Shown here: positions 10,723-22,194 of the stretch, piece after piece
Position numbering within the stretch: position 1 is the stretch's first letter
Layout: each line of letters begins with the position of its first letter
Origin: Maratus speciosus
Taxonomy: Eukaryota; Arthropoda; Arachnida; Araneae; Salticidae
Direction of reading: 5' to 3'
NCBI GenBank assembly: GCA_963932465.1
Contig: OZ010792.1
Span: 187,087,377-187,151,376 of the forward strand
DNA length: 64,000 nt
Program-made: the position numbers and the translations under genes
The notes under the pieces: generated by a model
Told to the model about the DNA's origin: nothing
The model's database searches: none
The model's input: only the letters and a program-made list of their open reading frames with translations

Positions 10723-13700
10723 TCAAGGTGGCACAAGAAGTAATCTATCAATGTGCACACGAAATGCTGCATTATCAGCAGCATACAACCTCTTGATCGA
10801 GAATAACACAGGTGAATGTTTGAACGCTACTATGTATGGTCCAATATATCTAGTTTTGAATTTATCAACAGATTTTAAGTATACAATATCTTTAACACAA
10901 ATGGTTCTTAATTTAGCTTTTTGACCATAATGTTTATATCTTTTATCTTGAGCTGTTTTAATGTTATTGTAAGCTATATATTTTGTGTAAATCTTCAAGT
11001 AGTTTATGTATTTCAATATGTTTATCTAGAAAAAGTTGATTACTACACTGATCAAAAGTGTCAAAAATTAATGAAAGTTCACGTCCAAAGTGCAGAAGAT
11101 TAGGAGAGAATAATGTAGTTGAGTGTTTTGAACCGTTATAGAGTGACTTGTGTATAAATATTGCATTTTCAAATGAGTGACCTTCCTGTAGGAGTATATT
11201 AACAGAGTATTTGATTGATTTATTGATTCGCTCCGAAATCGAGTTTGATTGTGGCCTCGAGACCGAGCTATGAAGTACCTTAATGCCTAGTGTATCATTA
11301 AAAATGTTGTACACTTGAGATGTATATTAGGGTCCTAAGTCTGACAAGACAACAGAAGGTCTCCCAAAGGTGGTTATATAAGAGAATAAACATTTAACGA
11401 CTTTAGGTGCAGATATATCATTAAGTGGAAAAAGTTCAACATGTCTTGAAAAGTGATCTGTAATAGTTAATACATATTTACCATTAGCAAAAGGTCCAAC
11501 GAGATCTGTGCTAATAGTATGGCCAGGATATCTGGGCGTGTAGGTGGGCTGTAAGGGTGCAGGAGGGGTTTGATGATGTTTACATTGAAGACATTTGATA
11601 CATGAAGCTACAAAGTTCAAAGTGTCAACATATATGCCTTTCCAAAAGTATCTAGATGATAGGAATTCATAGGTCTTATTAAAACCAAAGTGAGATAAAT
11701 GTGAAATTGTTAAGACTTTACTTTTAAGGGAATTAGGAACAACAATGTGATACAAAAAAGTGTTGTTAAAATTGTTTTCTTTCTTTAACATTAAGACTTT
11801 TGAATCAGGGTATATGAAATAATTGGGAAATTTTTGAGAAAGTCCTTTCTTTAGAATATCATTGTAAACAGTGGACAAAGTGGAGTCATTTTTTTTGTTC
11901 AGTGCAGAAAGTTTCATTTGAAATTTCCAATAAAGGATCTGATTTTGTTTGTTTACCAGATACAAGGTAGTTTACATACTTATTAGTGGCATTTGTACAT
12001 GAATTATTACTGTCTGGTGTATCATAGTCAACAATAGGTAATGGTTGAGGGTCCTGGATAAGTTCAGAATTAGTTACAAGAGTTTGTTGATTGTTTTCAA
12101 AATTACAGCAAGATAAATAGTCTGCAAGAAAATTTTTTTTACCAGGGATATGTTTAAATGTGTATGAGTACTCTGAAAGCTCCATGAGCCAACGCGAGAT
12201 ATATCAGCTGGATTTGTAGTCTTGTTGTATTTTTCTGAGGGTTTACTGTCAGAAAGAATTACAAATTTTCTGTTATATAAATAATATTTGAAAGCAGTAA
12301 CAGATTTATAAATTGCCATGAGTTCTAATATAAGTGCAGGGTATTTTTTTTCTAACGCCTTTAGAGATTTAGAAAAATATGCAACTGGTAAAAGCTGTTG
12401 ATCATGCTCTTGTAATGAAAGACGAGAAATAGCAACATTTGACACATCAGTATTTAAATAAAAATTCTTGTTCCAATCTGGCAATCTAACCATGGGAGAA
12501 TTAAAGAAAATTTTCTATATTGTATCCATAATTTCTAGATGTTTAACTGTCCATTTAAATTTATCTTTTGGAGTAGTTAGGTTTATCAGTGGCTGTACTA
12601 ACTCAGAAAAGGATGGAATTAGAGACTTTTAAAATGTAATAAACCAATGAGTCTCTTTAATTGACATTTAGTTGTAGGCATGGGAAAAGATGTTATTTTT
12701 ATGATATTTGACTGAATTGGGGAAACAGACTGATTTTCTGCATGAAATCCCAAATAGTCAATGCTAGTTTTATGAAAAGTACATTTATTAGGAGACAGCG
12801 TCAAGTTATATTTGGCTAACATAGAGAGAATTTTGTCTAATTTATTACACATTTCATCAAAAGAGTTTGCACCTACAATGAAATCATCCTGATATGTATA
12901 TACACCTTCTAATTGCAATTCGTCAAGCAAGGAGTCTATTAAAACTTGGAAAATAGAAGCGCTATTTTTTAATCCGAACATTAATCTCTTGTATCTGAAA
13001 GAACCGAACATAGTAGTAAACGTTAGTTGGTTTTGAAATTTTGCTGGCAAACCAATTTGATCATATGCCTGATGAAAGTCGAGAGAAGAAAAATAGCGGT
13101 ATTGAGAAAGATTTGAAATGATAATTTGAATTTTTGGAAGGGGGTAAGAGAAGCCTTGAATGACACTATTGATCATTCTGAGATCTAATGCGAGTCTGAA
13201 TTTCTGTTTACCAGTTCCGTCTGGTTTCTTTTTGACAAGTAGCATGGGACAAGCCCATTCTGAACAGTGACGTTCAATAATTTTGGCATCAAGTAGCTGC
13301 TTAATCTGTTCTAAAGCACCTTTTTGCAATGATTGAGGAAGGGGAAATGGAAGTGTTTTTATAGGGTAATCATTAATAAACTTCAAATCAGGTACAATTT
13401 TATCAGTATGTCCAAGTGTATCTAACGATTTTGAAAAAGCAGAGTAATAATTAAGTAATAATTTAGTCAATGTGTTTGCTTCATTAGAATTTAAATGTGT
13501 AAGATTGAAATCGTTAGCTGATAAATCCTCTTTCCTTCTTTTTAACGTTTCATTAGATGCCTGGATAAAGTTTAGGAAGTGCTGTTCTGAGTTATGATGC
13601 TTGTCAACATTATCAGAGGGGTACTCAAGAATTTCCTCGACCTCAGATAAATGACCAATTTTTGCATGTTTAGGAAGATGGATGGTACCGTCAGAATTAT

Positions 13701-13770
13701 TTTTAAGCGAAATAGAAAAGAAATGATGTAATTGTGAAGTTTTCTTTTTATGTTTTGACTTATTATCTAC
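10723..13770 (-). pseudogene. Gypsy pol remnant: reverse transcriptase, RNase H, integrase
   Basis: Minus strand. The RT lies within 13470-12619, with ERHCSEWACPMLLVKKKPDG and the active-site box YQDDFIVGA (a YxDD variant). RNase H spans about 12493-12180 with NTDVS, LELMAIYKS and SDSKP, which supply its acidic residues. Integrase follows at 11965-10964, with an H/H..CIKCLQC zinc-binding head, TDLVGP (first Asp), SDLGP (second Asp) and ISERIN (Glu). The end near 10723 resembles the C-terminal YIGPYIV..HIDRL region. Frames change near 12619-12493, 12180, 11900 and 11000, and a stop follows SDLGP at 11329. It is not functional as it stands. The region 13480-13765 continues upstream as the linker before RT. 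Confidence 0.88.
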
Positions 13771-13785
13771 TTAAATAATGGCATC

Positions 13786-15380
13786 ATGACCTGGTTTAAG
13801 AATAGGAATAATCAGGGAAGAGGTCCATCCCAAAGGAATGTCTCCCATGGACCAGATATTGTTGTAGATACTGAGAAGGCACTCCAAGGAGTGATCCGAG
13901 AGTCCCTTAAAGAATGCAGCACTGATTTTATCTTCACCAGGAGATGTTATTTTCGTCCGACGAATGGCCTCCTTCAGTTCCGTCAATGTGAAATTACGAT
14001 TCAGCTTTTCGGCTTCGTCAGCCTCCAAAGGTTAGGGGAATCGGATCATGACACACAGCCTCACTGAAGTGATCTGCAAAGAGTTCTGATTGAGTGCTCG
14101 CCTCTGAATTAAGGGTATCAGCATGCCTCAGGCAGAGATGGGAATCAGGAGACAAGGACTGCCGATTCTTAACCCCTTGGGGACGAGCGACATGTATACG
14201 TGCCGCATGAAGCACTCAGAATCGAAAAGTTTTTCCTCACCATTAAAATTTTGCTGTAAAATTTGCCTTATTTAATCAACGCATTTTCTCGATTCAAGAA
14301 AACACAAATTTCCGTTTTTAAAAAACGGTGACAAAAGATTAAAAATTTCGTAAAAGGCTCCCGTCCCGAAGGGGTTAAACTTGCGGAAAACTTTGTACAG
14401 GATACCCGGATCTTTTGCATCACAGCAGACAGAGTCCAAGTACCGTTGTTTAGAATCCCGTATTGCCTGACAAAGTCTAGCCGAAGCCTGTTTGAATTTC
14501 ACCCAGAACTCCGTAGACACCAACTGGCGAGCCTTCTTAAGGAAATATCTCTTCTGCCTAAGCAAACCACTACATTTAGTTGACCACCTCACCGGGAGGC
14601 CTTTAGCAGGGTGCTTCCTTGAGAAACTATGTTGGTGCATGGCACCGCGGACTAGATCAAGAAAAGAATTATAGTGTGCAATAGGAGAAAGCTCCAAAGA
14701 ATCATTTACCACCTGGCAAATGCGAGGCCATTTGTAAAGAATAGCACCTGGCTGCAGGGATGTCCTGATTTCTACATTAATGTTAATTGAAAATAATCGC
14801 TTTCATACCTATGCTCTTTGACTTGAACAGTTGAGCCCACCAACAAATCGGACGAGCAAAGAGACAGATCAGTTAAGGAGCACACTCCGCTTGAGGCAAT
14901 ATGGGTTGGATCAGAAGAATTCATTAGACAAAAAGAGCTGTCACACAGCCACTCCACGAAGGCCTCGGCATTCCGTGACGACACCTGGGATCCCCAGAGC
15001 TGATAGTGAAGATTGAAGTCGGGCCATCCATACCATGACAATGCTTAGCCAAATCCGGAACCACTAGACCGGAACCAGAATAAACATTAATGATATTATA
15101 GTATACAGAGCTGAAAAGACAACGAACACCCATAAACTCATTCGCAGATGATGCTAACTGAAGACCACTTGTTATTAACAGCAATAGCCAGCCCGCCGCC
15201 TGGGCAACCCAGCCTATCAGACCTATAGAAAATTTTTCCAGGAAGGGAGACCAACTTGTCCGGAGACAGGAAAGTCTCTTGTAAAACTAGAATATCAGCA
15301 CCTGAGAAGGGAGGGTGACTAAGCCAGGGGAGTTTATTCGTCAAACTATGGCAGTTCCATTGAATAATACTAATGCCCAT
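13786..15380 (-). pseudogene. LINE ORF2: endonuclease and start of reverse transcriptase
   Basis: The frame opens with MGISIIQWNCHSLTNKLPWL at 15380 and contains ADILVLQETFL, with the catalytic Glu of exonuclease-endonuclease-phosphatase family nucleases. It continues with CPGGGLAIAV, then after frame changes SGLQLASSANEFMG and later DLNLHYQLWGS-type sequence (observed as DFNLHYQLWG). A linker with RQKRYFLKKARQLVSTEFW follows at 14712-14380, is interrupted by a TTAA MITE, and resumes with KNRQSLSPDSHLCLRHADTL. The RT start (FTLTELKEAIRRTKITSPG, then IPLGWTSSLIIPILKPG) ends at about 13786. Several frameshifts make it a pseudogene. Confidence 0.78.
14169..14378. mobile_element. TTAA-flanked MITE (piggyBac-like) inside LINE ORF2
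   Basis: TTAA occurs at 14169-14172 and 14375-14378. Between them the ends are CCCCTTGGGGACG and, in reverse complement, CCCCTTCGGGACG. TTAA target duplication with CCC-type termini is the piggyBac pattern. The LINE reading frame on the minus strand (ending VFRKF) continues in phase after the element (KNRQSL) if one TTAA and the element are left out, which fixes the borders exactly. It is about 206 bp, with no ORF. Confidence 0.82.
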
Positions 15381-15605
15381 AAATAAAGCAGAAAATCAGT
15401 AATCCAAAAAACACAGCAGATAAACTACCCAGGCAAAATACAGCTCGCAAATGCCAGCCCACAAAAACCACACACTTTTTTTTTTCCCTTTTTTCCCATA
15501 AATAAAGCAGAAAACAGTAAACTGAAAAACAGAAGCAAAAAGAAACACAACAGATAAACTACCCAAGCAAAATACAGTTTGCAGATGCCAGCCCACAAAA
15601 CAAGA
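15368..15605 (-). repeat. ~110-bp tandem duplication between LINE ORF1 and ORF2
   Basis: CCCATAAATAAAGCAGAAAA through GATGCCAGCCCACAAAA appears twice, from about 15375 and again from about 15495, with small differences. The duplication lies in the spacer between the two LINE ORFs and explains the near-identical peptides seen in two frames there. Confidence 0.65.
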
Positions 15606-15689
15606 AGAAAAACAGTCCAACATTTGTGGCCAACAAGAAAGCGAAGGGGAAAACAATTAAATAAAAGCATAAATAAAACTTTTTTTTTT

Positions 15690-16963
15690 TAAATCCTATG
15701 TCCTCTTTTCTGTTAAGACGTTTCTGCCCAGGCTGAAAGTCGCTGACCCCTGCCATAAATTTTATTATGACATTACTGAGTGCTTTAATCGAGTCAAGTA
15801 CCTTTTCTGAGTGTTTGGCAGTCATTTCCACCAACACACGAACCAGGTTGTTCGTCCTAGTTTCAATTATTCTTTGTATTTCCTCATTGTCCCATTTTTT
15901 GATACTGTCTACCTTGGCATAAGATCCGGTGCTCGACCTCTGAGAGAATCTTCTCCGGGCCTCCACAAACGACAAAAAGTTCTTACTTTTAAAATTCAAA
16001 AATTCAACTTCTTTCAAACAGGATGGGTGTGTTCATCTCCTCTGTGTTCGCCCCCACAGTTTGAACATATAACCAGAGATGTGCAAGGACCCGTATGCAC
16101 CATGCCACATGTGACACAAATCTGATCCGAAGTACACTTACCAGTTGTGTGGTTAAACTTGTGGCATTTGCTGCACTGTCGCGGCCTGTCTATAAACTGG
16201 CGTATGGAATGTATCGAGCTCTAGATTTTTATCTCTGCTGGTAGATTCGTACCTAATGATGTTACCAAAACTGGTGACACCTTGTTCAGTGAGTCCTTCC
16301 GTATGAATCTTCTGAGTTAAAAAATCTTTATGAGTTGACTTCCTCAATTTCCTGCCCTAACTTGGCCAGAGGAATGTCAACAGGAATGTTGAAAATTAAA
16401 AATTTGTTTATGTTTTCCCACACCACCTGAATTCTAATAGTCACTTCTAAAAACTCTGACCAGTTTACAATTTCAGATGCACAGTCTACTTTTTTTGTAC
16501 TGAATATTATACACCCATTTCTTGTATAATGGACGTTATCAATGTCCTCCACCTGAGTAATTTTCTTTTTGATCTCTGCCTGTACTGCTCTTGGGTCACG
16601 TTGTGGTATAGCTTTAGAGTCAGTACTTTGTATGAAAATATTAAACGCCTTACCTCCATTTGCCGCCGCCCACTGAAGAAGTAAATCCAACGACACCGAC
16701 GAACAAGCCACATTATTATTATTTTCGTCACTAACCAAATTATTTTCCACCACTTCCATCGACTCCACAGTTTCTTCCGGAGGTTGCTGAGATACTTTAT
16801 CATCCACTATATTAATCACCGAGCTCGCCATGCTGCCCTCCGCAGCTTGACCTGGCATAATTACAACACACAGTTCATTTTCTGTTTGAGTAGTGACATT
16901 ATTTGCTATTTTAATGACATCTGAAGGTTGTGAACCGGTTGAATTAACTAACCTGTCATTCAA
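15690..16963 (-). pseudogene. LINE ORF1, gag-like protein with CCHC knuckles
   Basis: The frame starts with MNDRLVNSTGSQPSDVIKIA at 16963. It runs through an acidic/Ser-rich N-terminus (to about 16700), then DPRAVQAEIKKKITQVEDID and WSEFLEVTIRIQVVWENINK. It shifts frame near 16335 and reads CSKCHKFNHTTGKC, CVTCGMVHTGPC and CSNCGGEHRGD between about 16180 and 16030. Consecutive Cys/His knuckles after an RNA-binding-like region are typical of Jockey-type ORF1. The C-terminal helical part (KKWDNEEIQRIIETRTNNLV) ends near 15700 with DFQPGQKRLNRKEDIG. At least one frameshift separates the first half from the knuckles. Confidence 0.75.
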
Positions 16964-17058
16964 AATTTTGAGTAATGCAGGGTCAATAGGAAATGTTGCT
17001 GATGTTCAGTTGTATTGTTGAGACGCAAAGCCATCAGCATAAAAATTGCATCTCTGTT

Positions 17059-17951
17059 TTAGTTTTCCTGAAATTGGTGATAGTTATTTTTGTTAAAATG
17101 TCCTTTTCTGTGTGTGTTTAGCTGTCTTCCATTTAAAACACGCTTGGGCCTGGTGGCCATTTCTGAAGCAAAGTTGGCAGGTAACAACTTTCCCTTGTGG
17201 AAATTTGTGAGAAGAAAAGCGTTTGGGGAAGTTTCGCGTTTTGAAATTTTTTCTATAGTGCATTGCATTCGAGTTATATTCCGGTTTTTTTTGCATATTA
17301 TTGTTTACATTTTCTGTTTTGGTTTCTGGTGGTACAACTGACTATGCGTTAAGTTTTTCTGATATTTCTTTTAGTTGTTGATTGAAATTATTTTGAGATT
17401 TACTGAATGCAATGAGGCAATGAATGCAGAATTTTTTCATTATGCAGAATCTCGTGTAATACCTGTGCTCTTTTAACAGCAGCACGATAATCATTAATAC
17501 CCACTTCTTGTAATTTAATTCTTATGTTTGCTGGCACAGCCTCCAAAAATTGCATTAATTTAATTGTATTGCGAGCATTTTCATCATTTATTTCAGCATA
17601 CACTGTTGTGGCTAACGCATTTAATCTATGTGCCAGATTTTTAATAGATTCCTCTGGCAAAAGAGATAAACTAGAAAGTTCAACACTTGCAACACATTTA
17701 CTAAGAGGTGAGAAAAATGCAGCAAATTCTTTTTCAAGCGTATTTAAATCATTAATTTTTTGAAGTTCCGGATTTTGTGCATAAAATTTCTGAGCCGGTC
17801 CTACTAACTTGCCTGTAAGTACAGCAATGGTAGTTTGAGGACTGTACTTGTTAATTTCAGCAACTGACTTAATCTAATAAAAAAAGAATTTAAGCAAATC
17901 TGGGTCTCCATCAAATTGGATAATGTTTATGGGAATTTGTATAGCAGACAT
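17059..17951 (-). pseudogene. Gypsy gag remnant with zinc knuckle
   Basis: From the ATG at 17949-17951 on the minus strand the frame reads MSAIQIPINIIQFDGDPDLL, is broken by a stop near 17875, and continues through LEKEFAAFFSPLS, a conserved helical capsid-like stretch (PEESIKNLAHRLNAL to DYRAAVKRAQVLHEIL) and, after a frame change, CQLCFRNGHQAQAC. The last is a Cx2Cx4Hx4C nucleic-acid-binding knuckle at about 17145-17190. This is the usual layout of a Gypsy gag. The coding relation to the protease is lost because LINE sequence begins just downstream. Confidence 0.8.
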
Positions 17952-19707
17952 GGTCAAAGCTTAATGTAAACAAATTCGTTACTCAAAATTGTTACAGAGG
18001 TTCTGCATAAGACACATAAATATGAAACACATATAAAACAGGTAAAATGCAAAACAAAAATAAAGTAATGAAATAAAACAGTATAATTATCGCATTAAAA
18101 AATATATATAGCAATTAACTTCAAAATAAAGGACTTATTTAAACCTTTTATGAATAAAAAAGAAAAAAAAAAGTCTATCTGGAGATAAAATTGTGTTTCT
18201 CAAAGGAAAAGAATAACTTCATTGATTCTTTTAAAAAGAGGAAAGAGAAACAAAATAAAAAAATTTCACTATAGCTCCCTTCTTCTTTCCTTTTTTTTTT
18301 TTTTTTTTTTTTAACGGATGGAAACTAATAGAAACTGAAAGTCTTTTAAATCAAAAAAAAAATTTTGATTTTGAGCAAGAAAGTAAAAAAATAAATACTT
18401 ATTTTATCTTTTTTTATACCTAATATTAGAAGTGCAAAGATAATCCTCATTTAACTTAAAAATGCATATTGAAAATTTCATTTAGAGTAAAAGGGGGGAT
18501 TTGGCATAAAACAGGAAAATTCAATTCAATAAAATGGGGGAGGGGGGGGGAATAATATCTATATATAAATATATTATAATAAAATATTCAAGAATAAGTC
18601 ACAAAAATAGTAAAACAGTAATATCACTGTTTTCGCATCCTAAATTATGTACAAAAACACAATAATATTATTAAATTAAATTTCATACTTAAATATGTTT
18701 TTTTTTTTAAGTGAAACAAGTACTTGTGAGTACTTACTGTATTGAGTATAAAAGCAGAAAATGGAATGTAATCTGCTGGTAGATTTAAATAATATTTCCA
18801 ATATTTTATATTTAGAAAAAGAGGGGCGGGGATAAAAATATCTGCTTTCATACTGTAAAATGTGAAATTTATGTTATGGAGCACCTTTTCTTTCAACGTA
18901 CTTTCATTTTTTTGCATAAATCTTTTTATGGACTGTTTTTTTTTTACAAGTGAATTTTTTATCTATGAATATTTATGACTTCTTTTTTTTTTTTTTTTGT
19001 AGTCAAGATCACAACACACACCTAGAATTTCTGCAGAACTACATCGAGATTCATTTAACTGAATCCTGAGACTGATTCTTTGGCACAACTAGGACACTAT
19101 TTTGACTCCCGCATGCTGATGACTTTTTTGCTGGATTTTTATCACATAGAACGATTTATGGTTCACAGGATGAATGGCTTGAAGAAAACACAAATCACAA
19201 ATATTCCACAAACATAGAAAACATACGAATTTTGCATTTTTCTTTTTTTTTTTTTACTCAGTTGCATGGAAGTTGACTTTGAATTTGTAGTGGCACTAAA
19301 ACACTGAATTTGTATTTTTCATGACTGTGACGGGCAGAAAAACAACGTCGGCACGGAAGCACACGGCAAAATCACAAGTCGTACAGCACTGGGGAAGAAT
19401 TTTAGGTGCAGGAAACACAGCACACTATTGCCGATCCGTTGATTCCAAAACCGGTGCGGCAGCGAGCAGAAAGCAAAAGGGTCGGAGCGATGACTCGAGT
19501 GAAGAGACTCACCTGTTATGCTCTTTCTGGAGGGACTTGTTCCCAAGAATAACATAGGCGGCATTGCTTTAGAGTAGGGCAGCTGCCATGAAAAATTCGC
19601 CAGACATCAACAGAAAGAGGCGAGCAGGTGACGGCAAGGATCCACCGACTGAAGAAGTCCATGCAGATTTGAAGACTGGAAACGCGTATCTCTCCCTTAC
19701 ATCTTTT
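17952..19707. other. Gene-free stretch upstream of Gypsy gag
   Basis: AT-rich to 18950 with long T tracts (for example 18290-18313 and 18981-18999) and a G run at 18540-18550. A GC-richer patch with short ORFs lies at 19320-19690. On the minus strand this is where the Gypsy 5' LTR and leader should be. I see no TG..CA-bordered repeat matching the 9.3-10.7 kb region. Confidence 0.4.
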
Positions 19708-19738
19708 TACTTTCTTCTATCTTCAATAGAAGAAAGTA
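19708..19738. repeat. Perfect 13-bp hairpin
   Basis: TACTTTCTTCTAT, a five-base loop (CTTCA), then ATAGAAGAAAGTA. It sits about 100 bases before the 151-bp satellite and may mark the end of the element that carries the satellite. Confidence 0.75.
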
Positions 19739-19836
19739 TTGTAATCGAAATTTTTTTCGACGGATTTACACATTTTAGGGGTCAGATATCCCAAAAAACA
19801 TGTTTATAGAAAATGTCTGTCTGTCAGTCGCCATTG

Positions 19837-20600
19837 TACCATCAAAAAGTACATGAAGTTATGCATAGAATTAAACCAAATTTTTATTTTAAGTTTTTGG
19901 CTATAGCAAGCAGATCCTCCCTGAATTTGGGAAACATTCGCCGGTAGGGGGCGCTGTAATAGCGATTTTTGTGCAATTTTGAATATTGTACCATCCAAAA
20001 GTGTATGAAGTTAGGCATAGAATTAAGCCAAATTTTTTGTGTTTGTCTTTGGTCATGGCACAAAGGTCCTCCCTGAATTTGGAAAAATTCTGCCGGAAGG
20101 GGGTGCTATAATTGGATCTCTGTGCCATTCTCATTATTGTACCATCGAAAAGTGCATGAATTTATGCATAGAATTGAACCAAATTTTTTGTGTATGTTTC
20201 TGGCTATAGCAAGCAAGTCTTCCCTAAACTTGAAAAAATTCTGCCAGAAGGGGGCGCTATAATTGGACCTCTGTGCCATTTTCATTATTATACCATCGAA
20301 AAGTGTATGAATTTATGCATAGAATTGAACCAAATTTTTTGTGTACGTTTCTGGCTATGGCAAACAAGTCCTCCCTGAATTTGAAAAAAATCTGCCAGAA
20401 GGGGGGCGCTGCAATAGCGATGTTTGTGCCATTTTCTTTGTTGTACAATCGAAAAGTGTATAAAATTATGCATACAATTGAACCAAATTTTTTGTGCATG
20501 TTTTTGGCTTTGGCCAACACGTCCTCCATGAATTTGGAGATATCGCGCACGGTAAAGGGGCTCTGTGATAGCGATTTTTGTGTAATTTTCTTGATTTTTC
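19837..20600 (+). repeat. Satellite-like array, five units of ~151-153 bp
   Basis: Units begin with TACCATCGAAAAGTG-type words at 19837, 19989, 20140, 20291 and 20444. Each contains GAATTGAACCAAATTTTT, a TCCTCCCTGAATTTG word and a GGGGGCGCT core. Units differ by scattered substitutions, with units 3 and 4 closest. Minus-strand and plus-strand ORFs over the array (20257-20716, 20273-20632) repeat the same peptide words and are not genes. Confidence 0.88.
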
Positions 20601-20953
20601 GTAGTTCTATTGTCCATTGGCGGCTCGTGTAAAGGCGGGAACTCGCTTCCTGCTAAGCCGGCTATTCGCAAACATCTGATAACAACTGAATAAGAAAAAA
20701 CTATTAATTTTAACAAATATCATGATATAGATTAACTCATTTTTACTTCATTTAATTGACTGAAGCAGAAATTTAAGATGAAAATTAAAGTTGGTATAGT
20801 ATTGAACTAATAATATTGAAGTATTAACATTTGTAACTAGTTTTTGAAATATTAAGATGTATAAGATAGAAGAAAGTTTTGGGATTGGCACATCCAACTA
20901 GTTTTTTTATTATTTTAATTGGAGAAAAAACTGAATACGGCACCAATAATTTA
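20601..20953. other. Unannotated spacer between satellite and repeat B
   Basis: A short less AT-rich patch (20600-20690) is followed by AT-rich sequence. I see no gene or repeat in it. Confidence 0.4.
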
Positions 20954-22003
20954 TAAAGGAGATTGTCCTTTAGGCAGTGGCTGATCGTAAAAGCAAAACA
21001 TACATGCAATAATCTCCAGGTATGATGAGATGTTCCAAAAAAAAACTCCAATGTGGTATACGAAGAGTACTTTATTGTTTCATGACGAATACCAGGGAGA
21101 TGTACAAGCAGGGGACGAAAACATTAGCCTCTTTTTAGAGCAGCATCATGAGGCAAGAGTCAGTTCAGAAGTGAGTTGATTATGCAGTTAAAATTCACGT
21201 GCTTGGCGTGATACAATATCGCCAGTATACAAGTATTTTGCACCATGCACAAGGGAGAAACAAACATTGGCTGGTAAAAGATTGGCCAAATACATGTGGT
21301 GAACTTATATGTATAATGTATTTGAATTGCGTAGGGGTCCCATATTTTGAGGTTACTGGATTCTTGTGGTATGGGAAATGAAAAGAGGCAGTGTATTTTG
21401 ATACAAATGCGGTTAAGTAAAAACGGAAAAATGTTTCTGAATAAAGACAAAGGGAGGGAAAAAAATAACAGAATCATTAGGCAAAAGGGCATGTGAAATT
21501 GCAGTTTCTGAGACAGATGTGTTAGCAAAGCTCAGTTTGCATGCTGACTGCAGCTGTTACAAAAATATGCCGCATTGTAATACATATGAATGTAACGGTC
21601 TGGATTTTAAGGGGCAGTGCATAAATAAATCTAATGAATAGACTATTGTTAAGTGATTTTTAATGATGTGCTAGATGCATGATCAAATAAGGATAGGGGA
21701 GAAGTTAAAATGTTTTTGTATAAACTGATCGCAGTAACGTTTTTCTACAAGGTTAAATCTTATGTGAGAAAGTATCTCTAAGTAGAATTGGAAGACTGAA
21801 TCACTGGTTTTATTTCATTAAAGGAAATGAACAACTACAATAGTTTAATTTAAATGTGAGGAACTATTACTGCACTGCATGTGATATATTTTTAAATCTT
21901 AAATTTAATTGAACCACAGTGGGTGAAAATAATGCCTTAAAATAAATAAAGAATTAAATTGAATTTTGGAGTGAAATTGCAGGGTGGGGGGGGGGGGGGA
22001 TAA
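20954..22003 (+). repeat. Direct repeat copy B (1.05 kb, uninterrupted)
   Basis: This is the same orientation and sequence as 7279-9290, from AAAGGAGATTGTCCTTT to a G run at 21986-21998, and lacks the 963-bp insertion of copy A. Small differences include TGATGAATACCGGGG versus TGACGAATACCAGGG and a four-base CTGC duplication near 21875. It serves as the empty-site reference for that insertion. Confidence 0.8.
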
Positions 22004-22194
22004 TAGAACGAAAACATATATAACAGGATAGTCATTATACCCCGCACTGCCATATTGAGATTGAATCAAAGATGATTAAGAATAATGTTTGGTTATTACG
22101 GTTCATCTATCAGAGAATCTTTAGAGATTATATATTGAAATAATAACATGAGTAACAATACTTTATCCTGCATTATCTTCAAAATTTGATCAAT

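Larger units (their letters stand above)
13786..16990 (-). mobile_element. Jockey/CR1-like LINE fragment, 3'-truncated, inside Gypsy
   Basis: Minus strand. ORF1 (16963 to about 15690) with CCHC knuckles is followed by ORF2 with an apurinic-type endonuclease (15380-14772), a linker, and only the very start of reverse transcriptase (PILKPGH at 13790). Gypsy pol linker sequence follows immediately. The rest of RT and the 3' tail are missing. LINE copies are normally 5'-truncated, so this is unusual. The borders are placed from coding content and are approximate to tens of bases. Confidence 0.8.
10723..17951 (-). mobile_element. Degenerate Gypsy/Ty3-type LTR retrotransposon body with a LINE in place of protease
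   Basis: On the minus strand the order is gag (from ATG at 17951), CCHC knuckle (about 17150), then 3.2 kb of LINE sequence, then RT, RNase H and integrase down to 10723. This RT-RNaseH-IN order is that of Gypsy/Ty3 elements. Several stops and frameshifts disable it. The aspartic protease and the pol start are absent. LTRs were not identified with confidence; the direct repeats at 7279-9290 and 20954-22003 are candidates only. Confidence 0.85.

Noticed and set aside
19588..19809. Short ORF upstream of the satellite as a Gypsy leader or host gene
   Set aside because: It has no motif and faces the opposite direction to the Gypsy element. Nothing beyond a stop-free stretch supports it.
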